DNA of 64,000 bases, from positions 344,697-408,696 of the forward strand of contig NZ_VDMR01000003.1 of NCBI RefSeq assembly GCF_006346315.1, in the 5' to 3' direction. The notes beneath the pieces were generated by a model that worked only from the letters and a program-made list of their open reading frames with translations, was not told the origin of the DNA and did no database searches. Shown one piece after another: positions 55,910 through 64,000 of this stretch. The translations under genes were made by a program, and so were the position numbers. The first letter of the stretch is position 1. Every line of letters starts with the position of its first letter. The DNA is from Nocardioides litoris (GTDB lineage: Bacteria; Actinomycetota; Actinomycetes; Propionibacteriales; Nocardioidaceae).

Positions 55910-56638
55910 GTGGCCGGCGTCGAGCACGAGCAGGACGAGCAGCGGCGCGCGGACGCCCGCGAGGCGGCGTACGCGCGACGCGACCGACGGCGCGGCTGGA
56001 CCTTCTTCGTCGGTCTCGGCCTCGTGCTCGCCGGTCTCGGCATCCTCGGCTGGGTCGGGTGGCAGCTCTACGGCACCAACTGGGTCTCCCAGAAGCGGCA
56101 GCAGCAGACCGTCGACCGCCTCGAGCAGGAGTGGGACGGCGGCGGCCAGGGTCGGGAGACGGTGCAGACCGAGCAGGGGCCGGCCCGCGCGATCCTGCGC
56201 ATCCCCGCCTTCGGCGACGACTTCGCGGTGCCGGTGATGGAGGGGGTCGCCGACGACGCGCTGGCCTCCGGCATCGGTCACTTCGAGGGCACCGCCGGGC
56301 CGGGCGAGGTCGGCAACTTCGCCCTCGCCGGCCACCGGGTCACCCACGGCGAGCCGCTGCGCGACATGCCCGACCTGCAGCCGGGGGACGAGGTCGTGGT
56401 CGAGACCCGCGACGCGACGTACACCTACGTGCTCGACACCGGGGGCGACGACCTGCGGGTGCCGTTCACCGACGGGTGGGTCGTCGAGCCCGAGCCGGTC
56501 AACCCCGACGGCGGGGTGGGGCCGCGGCCCGGCAAGGACCGGCTCATCACGCTGACGACGTGTGCGGAGCTCTTCCACACCGACGACCGGCTGATCGCCT
56601 TCGGCCACCTGCAGCGCGTCGACCGGCGCCAGGGCTAG
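55910..56638 (+). CDS. class E-type sortase
   Basis: A membrane-anchored transpeptidase attaching proteins to peptidoglycan. The 242-aa product has one N-terminal helix (about 30-52), then the sortase barrel with the full triad: H142 in ALAGHRVTHG, C218 in TLTTCAE and R227 in HTDDRL. TLTTC is typical of actinobacterial class E housekeeping sortases. No LPXTG/LAXTG substrate gene is adjacent. GTG 55910; 4-nt convergent overlap with the next gene. Confidence 0.92.
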   Translation: MAGVEHEQDEQRRADAREAAYARRDRRRGWTFFVGLGLVLAGLGILGWVGWQLYGTNWVSQKRQQQTVDRLEQEWDGGGQGRETVQTEQGPARAILRIPAFGDDFAVPVMEGVADDALASGIGHFEGTAGPGEVGNFALAGHRVTHGEPLRDMPDLQPGDEVVVETRDATYTYVLDTGGDDLRVPFTDGWVVEPEPVNPDGGVGPRPGKDRLITLTTCAELFHTDDRLIAFGHLQRVDRRQG

Positions 56639-57729
56639 GAGCGCCCCGACCCCTCCTCGTCCCGCAGCATCAGGTAGACGGTGCGCATGCCCACCGCCCG
56701 CTCGAGGTGCTCGGTCACCGAGGCGAAGAACCGCGCCCGGTAGGTCTCGTCGGTCACCGCGCTGACGGTGAAGTAGAGGCCGGAGAACGCCGCGAGGAAG
56801 AGCGAGACCTTGGTCAGCTGGTAGGAGACGCTGAGGTTGCCGATGTTGTTGATGCCGTCGTCGAGCCCGGTCCAGGCCTCCTGCACCGACGGGGTCATCA
56901 CGAGCGACCCGAAGACCAGGAAGTAGCAGAACACCGCGACCACGAGCAGCAGCACCTGCACGACCTGGACGACCAGGAGCACGAGGATCAGGTTGGCGCG
57001 GTCGTACCCCGTCACCTGGGCGTACGGCGCCGGGTCGGCGCCCCGGGCCAGCAGCCGCTCCGCGGCCGACTCGAGCGGGGTGCCGCGGGTGGTGCGGCGC
57101 AGGAAGTCGGCGTCGACGGCGTCGTCGACCCGGTCGACCTCCTCGGGCAGCCGCACGAGCAGGAACACCACGGCCAGCCCCATCAGGAGCAGCACGGTCA
57201 GCCACAGCAGGGGCCCGGGCAGGTTGGCCGTCATCTGCCAGGCCTCGGCGTTGATGAACAAGAAGGTGACGAAGACCAGCAGCAGGGGCAGGGCCTGGCT
57301 GGTCACCGGCACCAGCAGGCGCAGGCTGCCGAGGGTGCGCGCGCCCGCCCAGCGCACGATCGGGCCGGTGCGCAGCACGGTGAGGGCGTAGACCGCGGCT
57401 CCGAGGAGCACGAACGACAGCAGCACGGCCGGAGCGGCGCTGACGTCCTCGGACCACCAGGCGAGCAGCACGCCGGCGGCCAGGGCGAGCAGCGCCACGC
57501 CGCCCAGCGGCGGCACGAACCGCCGCGGGCGCAGCCCGGCCCGCACGCCGGCCCGCACGCTCGGCACGAAGTAGGTCAGTCCCTGGCCGAGGAACCAGGT
57601 CTCGGCCTGCTCGACCTCGCCGCCCGGAGCCGTGGGCGGCCGGCGGTCGGCTCCCCCGAGCCGGCCGCGCAGTCCGCGCCCGTCGCGGCCGTCGTGCCCC
57701 GCGGGGCTCTCAGGCACCGAGGACCTCAC
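56635..57729 (-). CDS. polytopic membrane protein, unknown function
   Basis: A 364-aa protein with a charged N-terminus (1-65) and about six helices: two at 72-110, two at about 135-195, and two at about 250-300. A C-terminal segment LSVSYQLTKVSLFLAAFSGL, DETYRARFF follows. I do not recognise a family. Its start lies 20 bp inside the ribF 3' end, and its 3' end overlaps the sortase stop by 4 nt. A role near the sortase is not shown. Confidence 0.75.
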   Translation of the reverse strand: MRSSVPESPAGHDGRDGRGLRGRLGGADRRPPTAPGGEVEQAETWFLGQGLTYFVPSVRAGVRAGLRPRRFVPPLGGVALLALAAGVLLAWWSEDVSAAPAVLLSFVLLGAAVYALTVLRTGPIVRWAGARTLGSLRLLVPVTSQALPLLLVFVTFLFINAEAWQMTANLPGPLLWLTVLLLMGLAVVFLLVRLPEEVDRVDDAVDADFLRRTTRGTPLESAAERLLARGADPAPYAQVTGYDRANLILVLLVVQVVQVLLLVVAVFCYFLVFGSLVMTPSVQEAWTGLDDGINNIGNLSVSYQLTKVSLFLAAFSGLYFTVSAVTDETYRARFFASVTEHLERAVGMRTVYLMLRDEEGSGRS

Positions 57730-58648
57730 GCGCCCGGCGTACGTCGTCGGCCATCTGCTCCACCAGCGCCTCGACGCCCTCGTAGGCGACCATGCCGCGC
57801 AGCCGCTCGACGAAGCTCACCTCGACCTCGACGCCGTACAGCGCGAGGTCGGTGCGGTCGAGGACGTAGCTCTCGACGCGCCGCTCCTGGCCGTCGAAGG
57901 TCGGGTTGGTGCCGACGCTGATGGCGGCCGGGAAGTCCTCACCGGAGTCGAGGCGGCGCAGCCGGCCGGCGTACACGCCATCGGCGGGCACGGCCCACTC
58001 GCCGTCGGCGAGCAGGTTGGCGGTGGGGTAGCCCAGCTCGCGGCCACGCTGGTCCCCGCGCACGACCTCGCCGCGCACGGCGAAGGGGCGGCCGAGGGCC
58101 TCGGCGGCACCGGCGACGTCGCCCGCGGCCAGGCAGGTGCGCACGTAGGTGGAGGACCAGACCTGGGGGCCGCCGTCGAGCGCGACGCCCTCGGCGGTGA
58201 ACCCGGCCTGCTCCCCCGCGGCGACCAGCAGCGCGACGTCACCGGCGGCCCGGCGGCCGAAGCGGAAGTTGGCGCCGACGACGACGGCGCGGGCGCGGAG
58301 GGTGTCGACGAGCACGCGCTGCACGAACTCCTCGGGCGTCCACGCCGCGACCTCGAGGTCGAAGGGGAGCGCGAGCACGTGGTCGACGCCGGCCTCGGCG
58401 AGCAGCTCGGCCCGCCGCTCGAGGGAGGTGAGGACCGTGGGCGCGTGCTCGGGGCGGAGCACGGCCATCGGGTGCGGGGCGAAGGTGACCGCGACGACGG
58501 GGACGCCGAGCTCGTCGGCGCGCTGGCGGGCCCGGGCGGCGACGGCCCGGTGTCCGCGGTGGACGCCGTCGAAGTTGCCGACGGTGACGGCGGTGCCGGA
58601 GGCGACCACGTCGCTCGGCACGTCGGCGGGGGCACGCCAGATGGTCAC
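57710..58648 (-). CDS. ribF: bifunctional riboflavin kinase/FAD synthetase
   Basis: RibF converts riboflavin to FMN and FAD. The 312-aa product has the N-terminal adenylyltransferase (AVTVGNFDGVHRGH, and SSTYVRTCLAAGDV) and the C-terminal kinase with GRELGYPTANL and YVLDRTDLALYG. In actinobacteria ribF usually sits next to truB and infB, as here with two genes between. ATG 58648. Confidence 0.96.
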   Translation of the reverse strand: MTIWRAPADVPSDVVASGTAVTVGNFDGVHRGHRAVAARARQRADELGVPVVAVTFAPHPMAVLRPEHAPTVLTSLERRAELLAEAGVDHVLALPFDLEVAAWTPEEFVQRVLVDTLRARAVVVGANFRFGRRAAGDVALLVAAGEQAGFTAEGVALDGGPQVWSSTYVRTCLAAGDVAGAAEALGRPFAVRGEVVRGDQRGRELGYPTANLLADGEWAVPADGVYAGRLRRLDSGEDFPAAISVGTNPTFDGQERRVESYVLDRTDLALYGVEVEVSFVERLRGMVAYEGVEALVEQMADDVRRAREVLGA

Positions 58649-58672
58649 GGGGGCAGCCTAGAGAACGACCGC

Positions 58673-58721
58673 GGCGTCGCGGGGACCGGTCACCCGACGG
58701 GGTGCCGGTCCCCGCGTCGCC
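58673..58721 (-). terminator. hairpin terminator after the DUF1059 gene
   Basis: GCGGGGACCGG pairs with CCGGTCCCCGC, and the stem continues outward through GGCG/CGCC with a two-base mismatch; the loop includes CACCC/GGGTG. It lies between the DUF1059 stop and ribF. Confidence 0.75.
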
Positions 58722-58730
58722 ACGAGGGGG

Positions 58731-58910
58731 TCAGCCGGTGACGCGGATCTTGCTGTCGACGGCCGCGAGCACCTCGGGGGTGATCTCGGTGATGCCGTGC
58801 GCGGCAGCGGCGTGCTCGGCGACCTGCCCGAGCAGCACGTCCTTGTCGCTCTCGTCGAAGGTCTGGGCGCAGCCGGGCATGACGTCGCCGCAGGCGAGCT
58901 GGTACTTCAT
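58731..58910 (-). CDS. DUF1059 small protein
   Basis: A 59-aa protein, MKYQLACGDVMPGCAQTF at the start and HGITEITPEVLAAV near the end. The two cysteines in ACGDVMPGC are the family signature; metal binding is possible but unproven. AGGAGGA 4 nt before ATG 58910 is a strong ribosome binding site. Function unknown. Confidence 0.88.
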   Translation of the reverse strand: MKYQLACGDVMPGCAQTFDESDKDVLLGQVAEHAAAAHGITEITPEVLAAVDSKIRVTG

Positions 58911-58949
58911 GGGTCCTCCTCGGGTCGTGGTGCGGTGGGGGGCGGTGCG

Positions 58950-59012
58950 TTGGGGCGGTGCGGTGGTGCGGTGGTGCGGTGGTGCGGTGGTGCGGTGGTG
59001 CGGTGGTGCGGT
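58950..59012. repeat. 9-bp minisatellite
   Basis: About seven uninterrupted copies of GGTGCGGTG fill most of the gap between the DUF1059 start and the stop of the next minus-strand gene. The array sits where the DUF1059 promoter should be, and its copy number could vary by slippage. Confidence 0.9.
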
Positions 59013-59896
59013 CAGTCGGGATCGGGGGCCGCGCTCAGCCGGGCGTCGGGCACCCGGACGGCGAACACGGTCGTGTCGTCGTCCTGGTCGACGCCGATCG
59101 TGCCGCCGTGCACGACGACGAGGGCGCGGGCGAGGTAGAGGCCGACCGTGGTGCGGATGTCGTCCTCCTCGCGGTCGAAGGGTTCGAACATCGCGTGCAG
59201 CTCGGCGGGCTCGATGGGCGCGCCGACGCGGACCACCCGGATCTCGACCCAGGGCTGCACGGTCTCGACCTCGAGCCGGACCTCGCCCGGCGTCGCCCCC
59301 GCCTCGTGCGCGGCCTCCCAGAGGTCGCGCAGGATGCGGCCGAACAGCTCGGGGTCGACGCTGACCTCGACGTCCATGCCCTCCCCGCCGATGGTCGCTG
59401 GGGGCGGCTGCAGCACCGTGGCGACCTCCTCGACGTGCACCCGGCGGGTCTCGAGGGAGAGCCGGCCGAGCATGGCGGCGGTGAGCAGCTGCACGTCGGT
59501 CGCGCGCTCGTCGAGCTGGTCGAGGGCGGACTGCAGCTGGGCGACGATGTCGAGCACGGCCTGACCGTCGCCCGGGGCGTCGCCGAGGAGGCCGACCCAC
59601 ATCTGCGCGACGGCGAGCGGCGAGCGCAGGCCGTGCATGAAGGTCGTCAGGAAGCGGTCGCGCTGGCGGGCGACCTGCGGCGACGGCCGGTTGGTGACCT
59701 GGGCTGCGCCCGCCTCGACGAAGGCCCGCACCCAGCGGTCGAGCAGGCCCGGGTCGACGGCCCAGGTGCGCGCGACGACCTCGGCCGGCGTGCCCGCCAG
59801 CACCTCGAGGACCGCGCTGACCCGCGGGTCCTGACCTCGATCGCCCATCCCCGACTCCGGTACGGCGCGCGGTCGTCGTTCCCGCGGCTCTCCCAT
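59012..59896 (-). CDS. HTH plus histidine-kinase-like protein
   Basis: A 294-aa soluble protein. Residues about 25-75 (LEVLAGTPAEVVARTWAVDP, then LLDRWVRAFVEAGAAQV) look like a transposase-type helix-turn-helix. A HisKA-like helix follows with H88 in TTFMHGLRSPLAVAQMW, then a HATPase-like fold (about 165-285) with TTVGLYLARALVVVHGGTI. The N-box position reads DLWEAAHEAG with no Asn, and no clear G1 DxGxG is seen, so ATP binding may be lost. ATG 59896 has GGAGG 5 nt upstream. Confidence 0.75.
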   Translation of the reverse strand: MGEPRERRPRAVPESGMGDRGQDPRVSAVLEVLAGTPAEVVARTWAVDPGLLDRWVRAFVEAGAAQVTNRPSPQVARQRDRFLTTFMHGLRSPLAVAQMWVGLLGDAPGDGQAVLDIVAQLQSALDQLDERATDVQLLTAAMLGRLSLETRRVHVEEVATVLQPPPATIGGEGMDVEVSVDPELFGRILRDLWEAAHEAGATPGEVRLEVETVQPWVEIRVVRVGAPIEPAELHAMFEPFDREEDDIRTTVGLYLARALVVVHGGTIGVDQDDDTTVFAVRVPDARLSAAPDPD

Positions 59897-59908
59897 GTCC
59901 CCCTCCAA

Positions 59909-59925
59909 GGAGACCCTAGGTCTCC
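59909..59925. promoter_or_regulatory. operator-like palindrome upstream of the HTH/kinase-like gene
   Basis: GGAGACC-CTA-GGTCTCC is a perfect 7-bp inverted repeat, starting 13 bp upstream of the ATG and just beside the ribosome binding site. It could be an autoregulatory site or an mRNA hairpin. Confidence 0.5.
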
Positions 59926-60031
59926 GAGCGTCCCGAGTTGGCCCGTTCGGGTGGATCGCTCCCGGGGAAGCCCCGAGGATCGTCCGAGTGGTCGGGACCC
60001 GTGGCCCGACCGGGCCATGGGCAGCCTAGGG

Positions 60032-60898
60032 TCAGCCGACGAAGACCGCGAGGGGCTTGGCCCCGTCCGTGGCCCCGGGACCGGCCGGCTGGTAGAGCGC
60101 GAGGAACGTCCCGTCGGGGGCGAAGACGGCGGTCGGGCCGGCCACGGCGCGGTCCAGGCGTCGGCCCACGCGCACGTCGGCCTCCTCCCGCTCGTCGAGG
60201 TCGAGGGCGGGGAAGGTGGCCCGGGCGGCGTCGGCGATCGGCACCAGGCCGAGCTCGTCGGCGTGCTGCTCGAGGGTGCGGGCAGCGTGGAGGTCGAACG
60301 GGCCGACCGCGGTCCGGCGCAGCGCGGTCAGGTGGCCACCCACCCCGAGGTCACGCCCGACGTCACGGGCGATCGCCCGCACGTAGGTGCCGCTGGAGCA
60401 GCGCAGGCTGATGTCGACCTCGGGCCCGCGGACCGCGCGGACCTCGAGCGCGTGGATCGTCACCCGGCGTGCGGACAGCTCGACCTGCTCGCCGTCGCGG
60501 ACCCGCTGGTAGGCCCGCTTGCCGTCGACCTTGATCGCCGAGACGGCCGTGGGGACCTGGTCGACCTCCCCCACGCAGGACGCGAACGCGGCCCGGACGG
60601 CGTCCTCGACCAGGTGGTCGGTCGAGGCCCGTGCGAGCACCTCGCCCTCGGCGTCGTCGGTCGTCGTCGCGGCGCCGAGCAGCACCGTGGCGTCGTACGC
60701 CTTCTCGGTGAGGAGCAGGTGGCCCAGGAGCCGGGTGGCCCGGTCGACGCCGAGCACCAGCACGCCGGTGGCCATCGGGTCGAGGGTGCCGGCGTGCCCG
60801 ACCTTGCGGGTCCCGGCGAGCCGCCGCACCCGGGCGACGACGTCGTGGGAGGTGAGGCCGCCGGGCTTGTCGACGACGACCAGCCCGGGCTCGGTCAC
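60032..60898 (-). CDS. truB: tRNA pseudouridine(55) synthase
   Basis: TruB makes pseudouridine 55 in the T-loop of tRNAs. The 288-aa product has the N-terminal [17 protein letters not shown], the catalytic Asp in [16 protein letters not shown], and a C-terminal PUA-like part. GTG 60898 overlaps rbfA by 4 nt. Confidence 0.96.
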   Translation of the reverse strand: MTEPGLVVVDKPGGLTSHDVVARVRRLAGTRKVGHAGTLDPMATGVLVLGVDRATRLLGHLLLTEKAYDATVLLGAATTTDDAEGEVLARASTDHLVEDAVRAAFASCVGEVDQVPTAVSAIKVDGKRAYQRVRDGEQVELSARRVTIHALEVRAVRGPEVDISLRCSSGTYVRAIARDVGRDLGVGGHLTALRRTAVGPFDLHAARTLEQHADELGLVPIADAARATFPALDLDEREEADVRVGRRLDRAVAGPTAVFAPDGTFLALYQPAGPGATDGAKPLAVFVG

Positions 60899-61371
60899 TC
60901 CTGGTCTTCCGCGTCGTCCTCGTCGAGGTCGACGCCGTCGGCCTCGCGGGGCTTCTTGTAGGGGTCGGCCTCGCCGGAGTACGCCGCACCCTCGCGGACG
61001 GCGGCGAGCCGGGCGTCGGCCTCGCGGGCCCGCTCCAGCGCGTCGTCGAGCACCTTGGCGGTCTCGGGCAGCGCGTCGGGCACGAAGGTCAGCGACGGCG
61101 CGTGCCGCATGCCGAGCTGCTTGGCGACCTCGGAGCGGATCAGCCCCTTGGCCGACTCCAGCGCCGCCCCGGTCGAGGCCAGGTCGGCCTGGTCGTCGGG
61201 GTGGTTGCCGAGCACGGTGTAGAAGATCGTCGCCTGCTGGCTGTCGCCGGTGACCCGCACGTCGGTCACGGTGACGAACCCCAGCCGCGGGTCCTTGATC
61301 CGCCGCTCGAGCATCTCGGCCACGATCACCTGGATCCGGTCGGCGATCTTGCGCACGCGGGGGCTGCTCAT
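60895..61371 (-). CDS. rbfA: ribosome-binding factor A
   Basis: RbfA is a 30S maturation factor that binds near the 5' end of 16S rRNA. The 158-aa product begins [20 protein letters not shown] with a KH-like core ([17 protein letters not shown]) and a charged C-terminal tail. It lies between infB and truB, the standard order. Confidence 0.96.
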   Translation of the reverse strand: MSSPRVRKIADRIQVIVAEMLERRIKDPRLGFVTVTDVRVTGDSQQATIFYTVLGNHPDDQADLASTGAALESAKGLIRSEVAKQLGMRHAPSLTFVPDALPETAKVLDDALERAREADARLAAVREGAAYSGEADPYKKPREADGVDLDEDDAEDQE

Positions 61372-61437
61372 GCCTGGTCGTTCCTCGTCCTCGCCGGCTG
61401 GCGTCCTGGGGGCGGGTGGTTCTCGGGGGGCGGACCC

Positions 61438-61466
61438 GCGGCGCCCCCGGAGACCGGGGGCGCCGC
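61438..61466 (-). terminator. hairpin after infB
   Basis: A perfect 13-bp stem, GCGGCGCCCCCGG with its complement and an AGA loop, starts 14 bp past the infB stop. There is no U tract, so some read-through into rbfA-truB is expected. Confidence 0.7.
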
Positions 61467-61479
61467 AGGTACGAGGGCG

Positions 61480-64000
61480 TCAGCCCCGGGGGATCTCGCG
61501 CATCTCGAAGGCCTCCACGACATCGCCTTCCTTGATGTCCTGGAAGTTGCGCAGCACCAGACCGCACTCGAAGCCCTCGCGGACCTCGGACGCGTCGTCC
61601 TTCTCCCGCTTGAGCGAGAGCAGGTCGAGGTTGTCGGCGATGACGTTGCTGTCGCGGATGACCCGGACCTTGGCGTTGCGCCGGATCGAGCCGCTCGTGA
61701 CCATGCAACCGGCGATGTTGCCGACCTTGGAGCTGCGGAAGATCGCGCGGATCTCCGCCTGGCCCAGGGTGGCCTCCTCGTACTCCGGCTTGAGCATGCC
61801 CTTCAGGGCCGCCTCGATCTCGTCGATGGCCTGGTAGATGACCGAGTAGTACCGGATCTCCACGCCCTCCTTGTCGGCCATCTCGGTCGCCTTGCCCTGC
61901 GGGCGGACGTTGAAGCCGATGATGATCGCGTCGGAGGCGGCGGCCAGGTCGACGTTGGTCTCGGTGATCGCACCGACACCGCGGTCGATGACCCGGATGC
62001 CGACCTCGTCGCCGACGTCGATCTGCGACAGCGCGTCCTCAAGGGCCTCGACCGAACCGGACACGTCGCCCTTGAGGATCAGGTTGAGCTCCTGGCTCGA
62101 ACCCTGCTCCATGGACTTCATGAAGTCCTCGAGCGTCCGGCGGACGCGGCGCTTGGCCTGCATGGCCGCCCGCTCGCGGGCCTCGCGCTTCTCGGCGATC
62201 TGGCGGGCCATCCGGTCGTCGTCGACGACCAGGAAGTTCTGGCCCGCGCCGGGCACCGAGGAGAGACCGAGGACCATCGCGGGACGACCGGGGTCGGCCT
62301 CGGTGATCTCGTGGCCGTGCTCGTCGAGCATCGCGCGGACGCGGCCGTGGGCCGGACCGGCGACGATCGAGTCGCCCACGCGCAGCGTGCCGCGCTGGAC
62401 CAGGATCGTGGCCGTCGGGCCGCGACCGCGGTCGAGGTGCGCCTCGACGACGAGGCCCTGCGCGTCCTGCGTGGGGTTGGCCCGCAGGTCGAGCGAGGCG
62501 TCGGCGGTGAGGACGACGGCCTCGAGCAGCTTGTCGAGGTTGAGCTCGGACTTGGCCGAGACGTCGACGAACATCGAGTCGCCGCCGTACTCCTCGGGCA
62601 CCAGGCCGTACTCGGTCAGCTGCCCGCGGACCTTGGTCGGGTCGGAGTCGGGCTTGTCGATCTTGTTGACCGCCACGACGATCGGGACACCGGCGGCCTT
62701 GGCGTGGTTGAGCGCCTCGACCGTCTGCGGCATGACACCGTCGTCGGCCGCGACCACCAGGATCGCGATGTCGGTGGCCTGCGCACCACGGGCACGCATG
62801 GCGGTGAACGCCTCGTGACCGGGGGTGTCGATCAGGGTGATCCGACGCTCGTCACCGTCGACGTCGGTGGCCACCTGGTAGGCACCGATGTGCTGGGTGA
62901 TGCCACCGGCCTCCTTGTCGACGACGTTGGCGCCACGCAGGGCGTCGAGGAGCTTGGTCTTGCCGTGGTCGACGTGACCCATGACCGTCACGACGGGCGG
63001 CCGGACGACCAGGTCGGACTCGTCACCCTCGTCGGAGCCGAACTCGATGTCGAAGGACTCGAGGAGCTCGCGGTCCTCGTCCTCGGGCGAGACGACCTCG
63101 ACGACGTAGTTGAGCTCCTCGCCCAGCAGCTCGAGCGTCGCGTCGTTGACCGACTCGGTCGCGGTGACCATCTCACCGAGGTGGAACAGCATCTGCACCA
63201 GCTGGGCGGCGTCGACGCCGGCCTTCTCGGCGAAGTCGGTCAGCGAGGCGCCCCGGGCGAGACGCAGGGTCTCGCCGTTGCCCTTGCGGACCCGCATGCC
63301 GCCGAGGGTCGGGGCCTCCATGGCCTCGAACTCTTGACGACGCGCGCGCTTCGACTTGCGGCCACGACGGGAGGGACCGCCGGGACGACCGAACGCACCC
63401 TGGGTCTGGCCACGCTGGCCGGGACGGCCACCGCCGCCGGGACGGCCGGCGAACCCGCCGCCACCGGGACGACCGGGAGCGCCACCGGGACCACCGCGAC
63501 CCGGAGCACCGGGGCGACCGGGAGCGCCCGGACGACCGGGCCCGCCCGGGCCGGCGGGACGACCGCCGGGACCGCGGCCGAAGGCGGCCGGGGACTTGGG
63601 CATCATCGCCGGGTTGGGACGCGGCATGCCCGGACGCGGGGCCGCACCGTCGCGACCGGCGGGCGGACGCGGCGGACGGTTCTCCTCGGAGCCGCCGGCG
63701 CCGGGGGCACCGGCGTCGGGACGCGGGGCGGCGGGACGCCGACCCATGCCCTGGCTGGAGCTGAACGGGTTGTTGCCGGGCCGCGGCGTGCCGCCGGGGC
63801 GACCGACAGGACGCGGCGCGGGGGCCTTGGGCGCGGGCGCCTTCGGCGTCGCGCCACCGGCGGGACCGGCCTTGGCAGCCGGGGCCTGCTCGGCCGGGCT
63901 GGCCGGAGCAGGGGCGGCCGGGGCGGGGGCCGCCGGGGTGGGGGCAGCCGGCGCGGGAGCAGCCGCGGCGGGCGCGGCGGGCGCGGCGGGCGCGGCGGGC
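61480..64000 (-). CDS. infB: translation initiation factor IF-2, 5' end beyond the window
   Basis: IF-2 places initiator tRNA on the 30S subunit with GTP. About 840 C-terminal residues are visible. From the C-terminus backward: domain IV, the EF-Tu-like domain II, the G domain with [27 protein letters not shown] and [10 protein letters not shown], and the IF2-N helical segment ([18 protein letters not shown]). A long Pro/Ala/Gly/Arg-rich N-terminal region reaches the window edge, typical of actinobacteria. The true start is outside. Confidence 0.97.
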   Translation of the reverse strand, partial: PAAPAAPAAPAAAAPAPAAPTPAAPAPAAPAPASPAEQAPAAKAGPAGGATPKAPAPKAPAPRPVGRPGGTPRPGNNPFSSSQGMGRRPAAPRPDAGAPGAGGSEENRPPRPPAGRDGAAPRPGMPRPNPAMMPKSPAAFGRGPGGRPAGPGGPGRPGAPGRPGAPGRGGPGGAPGRPGGGGFAGRPGGGGRPGQRGQTQGAFGRPGGPSRRGRKSKRARRQEFEAMEAPTLGGMRVRKGNGETLRLARGASLTDFAEKAGVDAAQLVQMLFHLGEMVTATESVNDATLELLGEELNYVVEVVSPEDEDRELLESFDIEFGSDEGDESDLVVRPPVVTVMGHVDHGKTKLLDALRGANVVDKEAGGITQHIGAYQVATDVDGDERRITLIDTPGHEAFTAMRARGAQATDIAILVVAADDGVMPQTVEALNHAKAAGVPIVVAVNKIDKPDSDPTKVRGQLTEYGLVPEEYGGDSMFVDVSAKSELNLDKLLEAVVLTADASLDLRANPTQDAQGLVVEAHLDRGRGPTATILVQRGTLRVGDSIVAGPAHGRVRAMLDEHGHEITEADPGRPAMVLGLSSVPGAGQNFLVVDDDRMARQIAEKREARERAAMQAKRRVRRTLEDFMKSMEQGSSQELNLILKGDVSGSVEALEDALSQIDVGDEVGIRVIDRGVGAITETNVDLAAASDAIIIGFNVRPQGKATEMADKEGVEIRYYSVIYQAIDEIEAALKGMLKPEYEEATLGQAEIRAIFRSSKVGNIAGCMVTSGSIRRNAKVRVIRDSNVIADNLDLLSLKREKDDASEVREGFECGLVLRNFQDIKEGDVVEAFEMREIPRG

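Noticed and set aside
58649..58730. FMN riboswitch upstream of ribF
   Set aside because: The structured sequence is a single long hairpin right after the DUF1059 stop and lacks the RFN element's conserved segments. It is best read as a terminator.

Overview
This is a high-GC actinobacterial chromosome segment. G/C-rich third positions, frequent GTG starts, dense 4-nt gene overlaps, the qcrCAB/ctaCDF cytochrome bcc-aa3 genes, a PspA/PspAA/HtpX/PspAB block and an adoK-erpA-glycerate kinase-nadA order all fit Propionibacteriales. A Nocardioides-like organism is my best inference; nothing in the window proves the genus. I see no rRNA, tRNA, CRISPR array, prophage or insertion sequence.

Layout. 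1-11.8 kb is the respiratory core: the 3' end of ctaE, qcrC-qcrA-qcrB, a frameshifted small secreted protein, an L,D-transpeptidase lipoprotein, the ctaC-ctaD-ctaF operon (minus strand), a cysteine desulfurase/TusA pair and a PfkB kinase (adoK-like). 11.9-20.5 kb holds erpA, glycerate kinase, a GNAT protein, nadA, an MFS exporter operon, a pyrimidine-dimer-glycosylase-like protein, a WYL regulator, a DinB-like protein and a frameshifted VOC protein. 20.7-24.6 kb holds a GAF histidine kinase and the PspA envelope-stress block. 24.7-36.2 kb holds a DUF3043 protein, an aldo/keto reductase, a secreted M4 protease, dapB, a methyltransferase, a PQQ-propeller protein, an M16 protease, pnp and rpsO. 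36.9-46.4 kb is an accessory-looking Ter (tellurite/stress) island. 46.4-49.8 kb has two convergent molybdoenzymes, one frameshifted. 49.9-55.8 kb is a fructose PTS divergon (ptsI against fruR-fruK-fruA-ptsH). 55.9-64 kb has a sortase, a membrane protein, ribF, a DUF1059 protein, an HTH/histidine-kinase-like hybrid, and the truB-rbfA-infB translation block, with infB running off the window.

How the parts work together. The bcc complex, the aa3 oxidase and CtaE form one electron-transfer chain. The minus-strand row HpcH-like lyase, PRTase, StiP and HAD phosphatase (42.35 to 38.05 kb) resembles the small-molecule biosynthetic arm that comparative genomics has linked to TerD and TerC-type proteins. 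Here it lies divergent to terD1 and near a coiled-coil protein, a DUF475 membrane protein and terD2. The window has no ATP-grasp partner.

Most unusual signals: (i) the Ter island and an inverted repeat at its divergent promoter; (ii) two families of structured intergenic repeats, one with variable stems that stay complementary, the other nested in a roughly 370-bp palindrome; (iii) three genes whose frames are all restored by adding one G to a GGGT tract, which suggests systematic base-calling error; (iv) a histidine-kinase-like protein with an N-terminal HTH and no recognisable N-box Asn.
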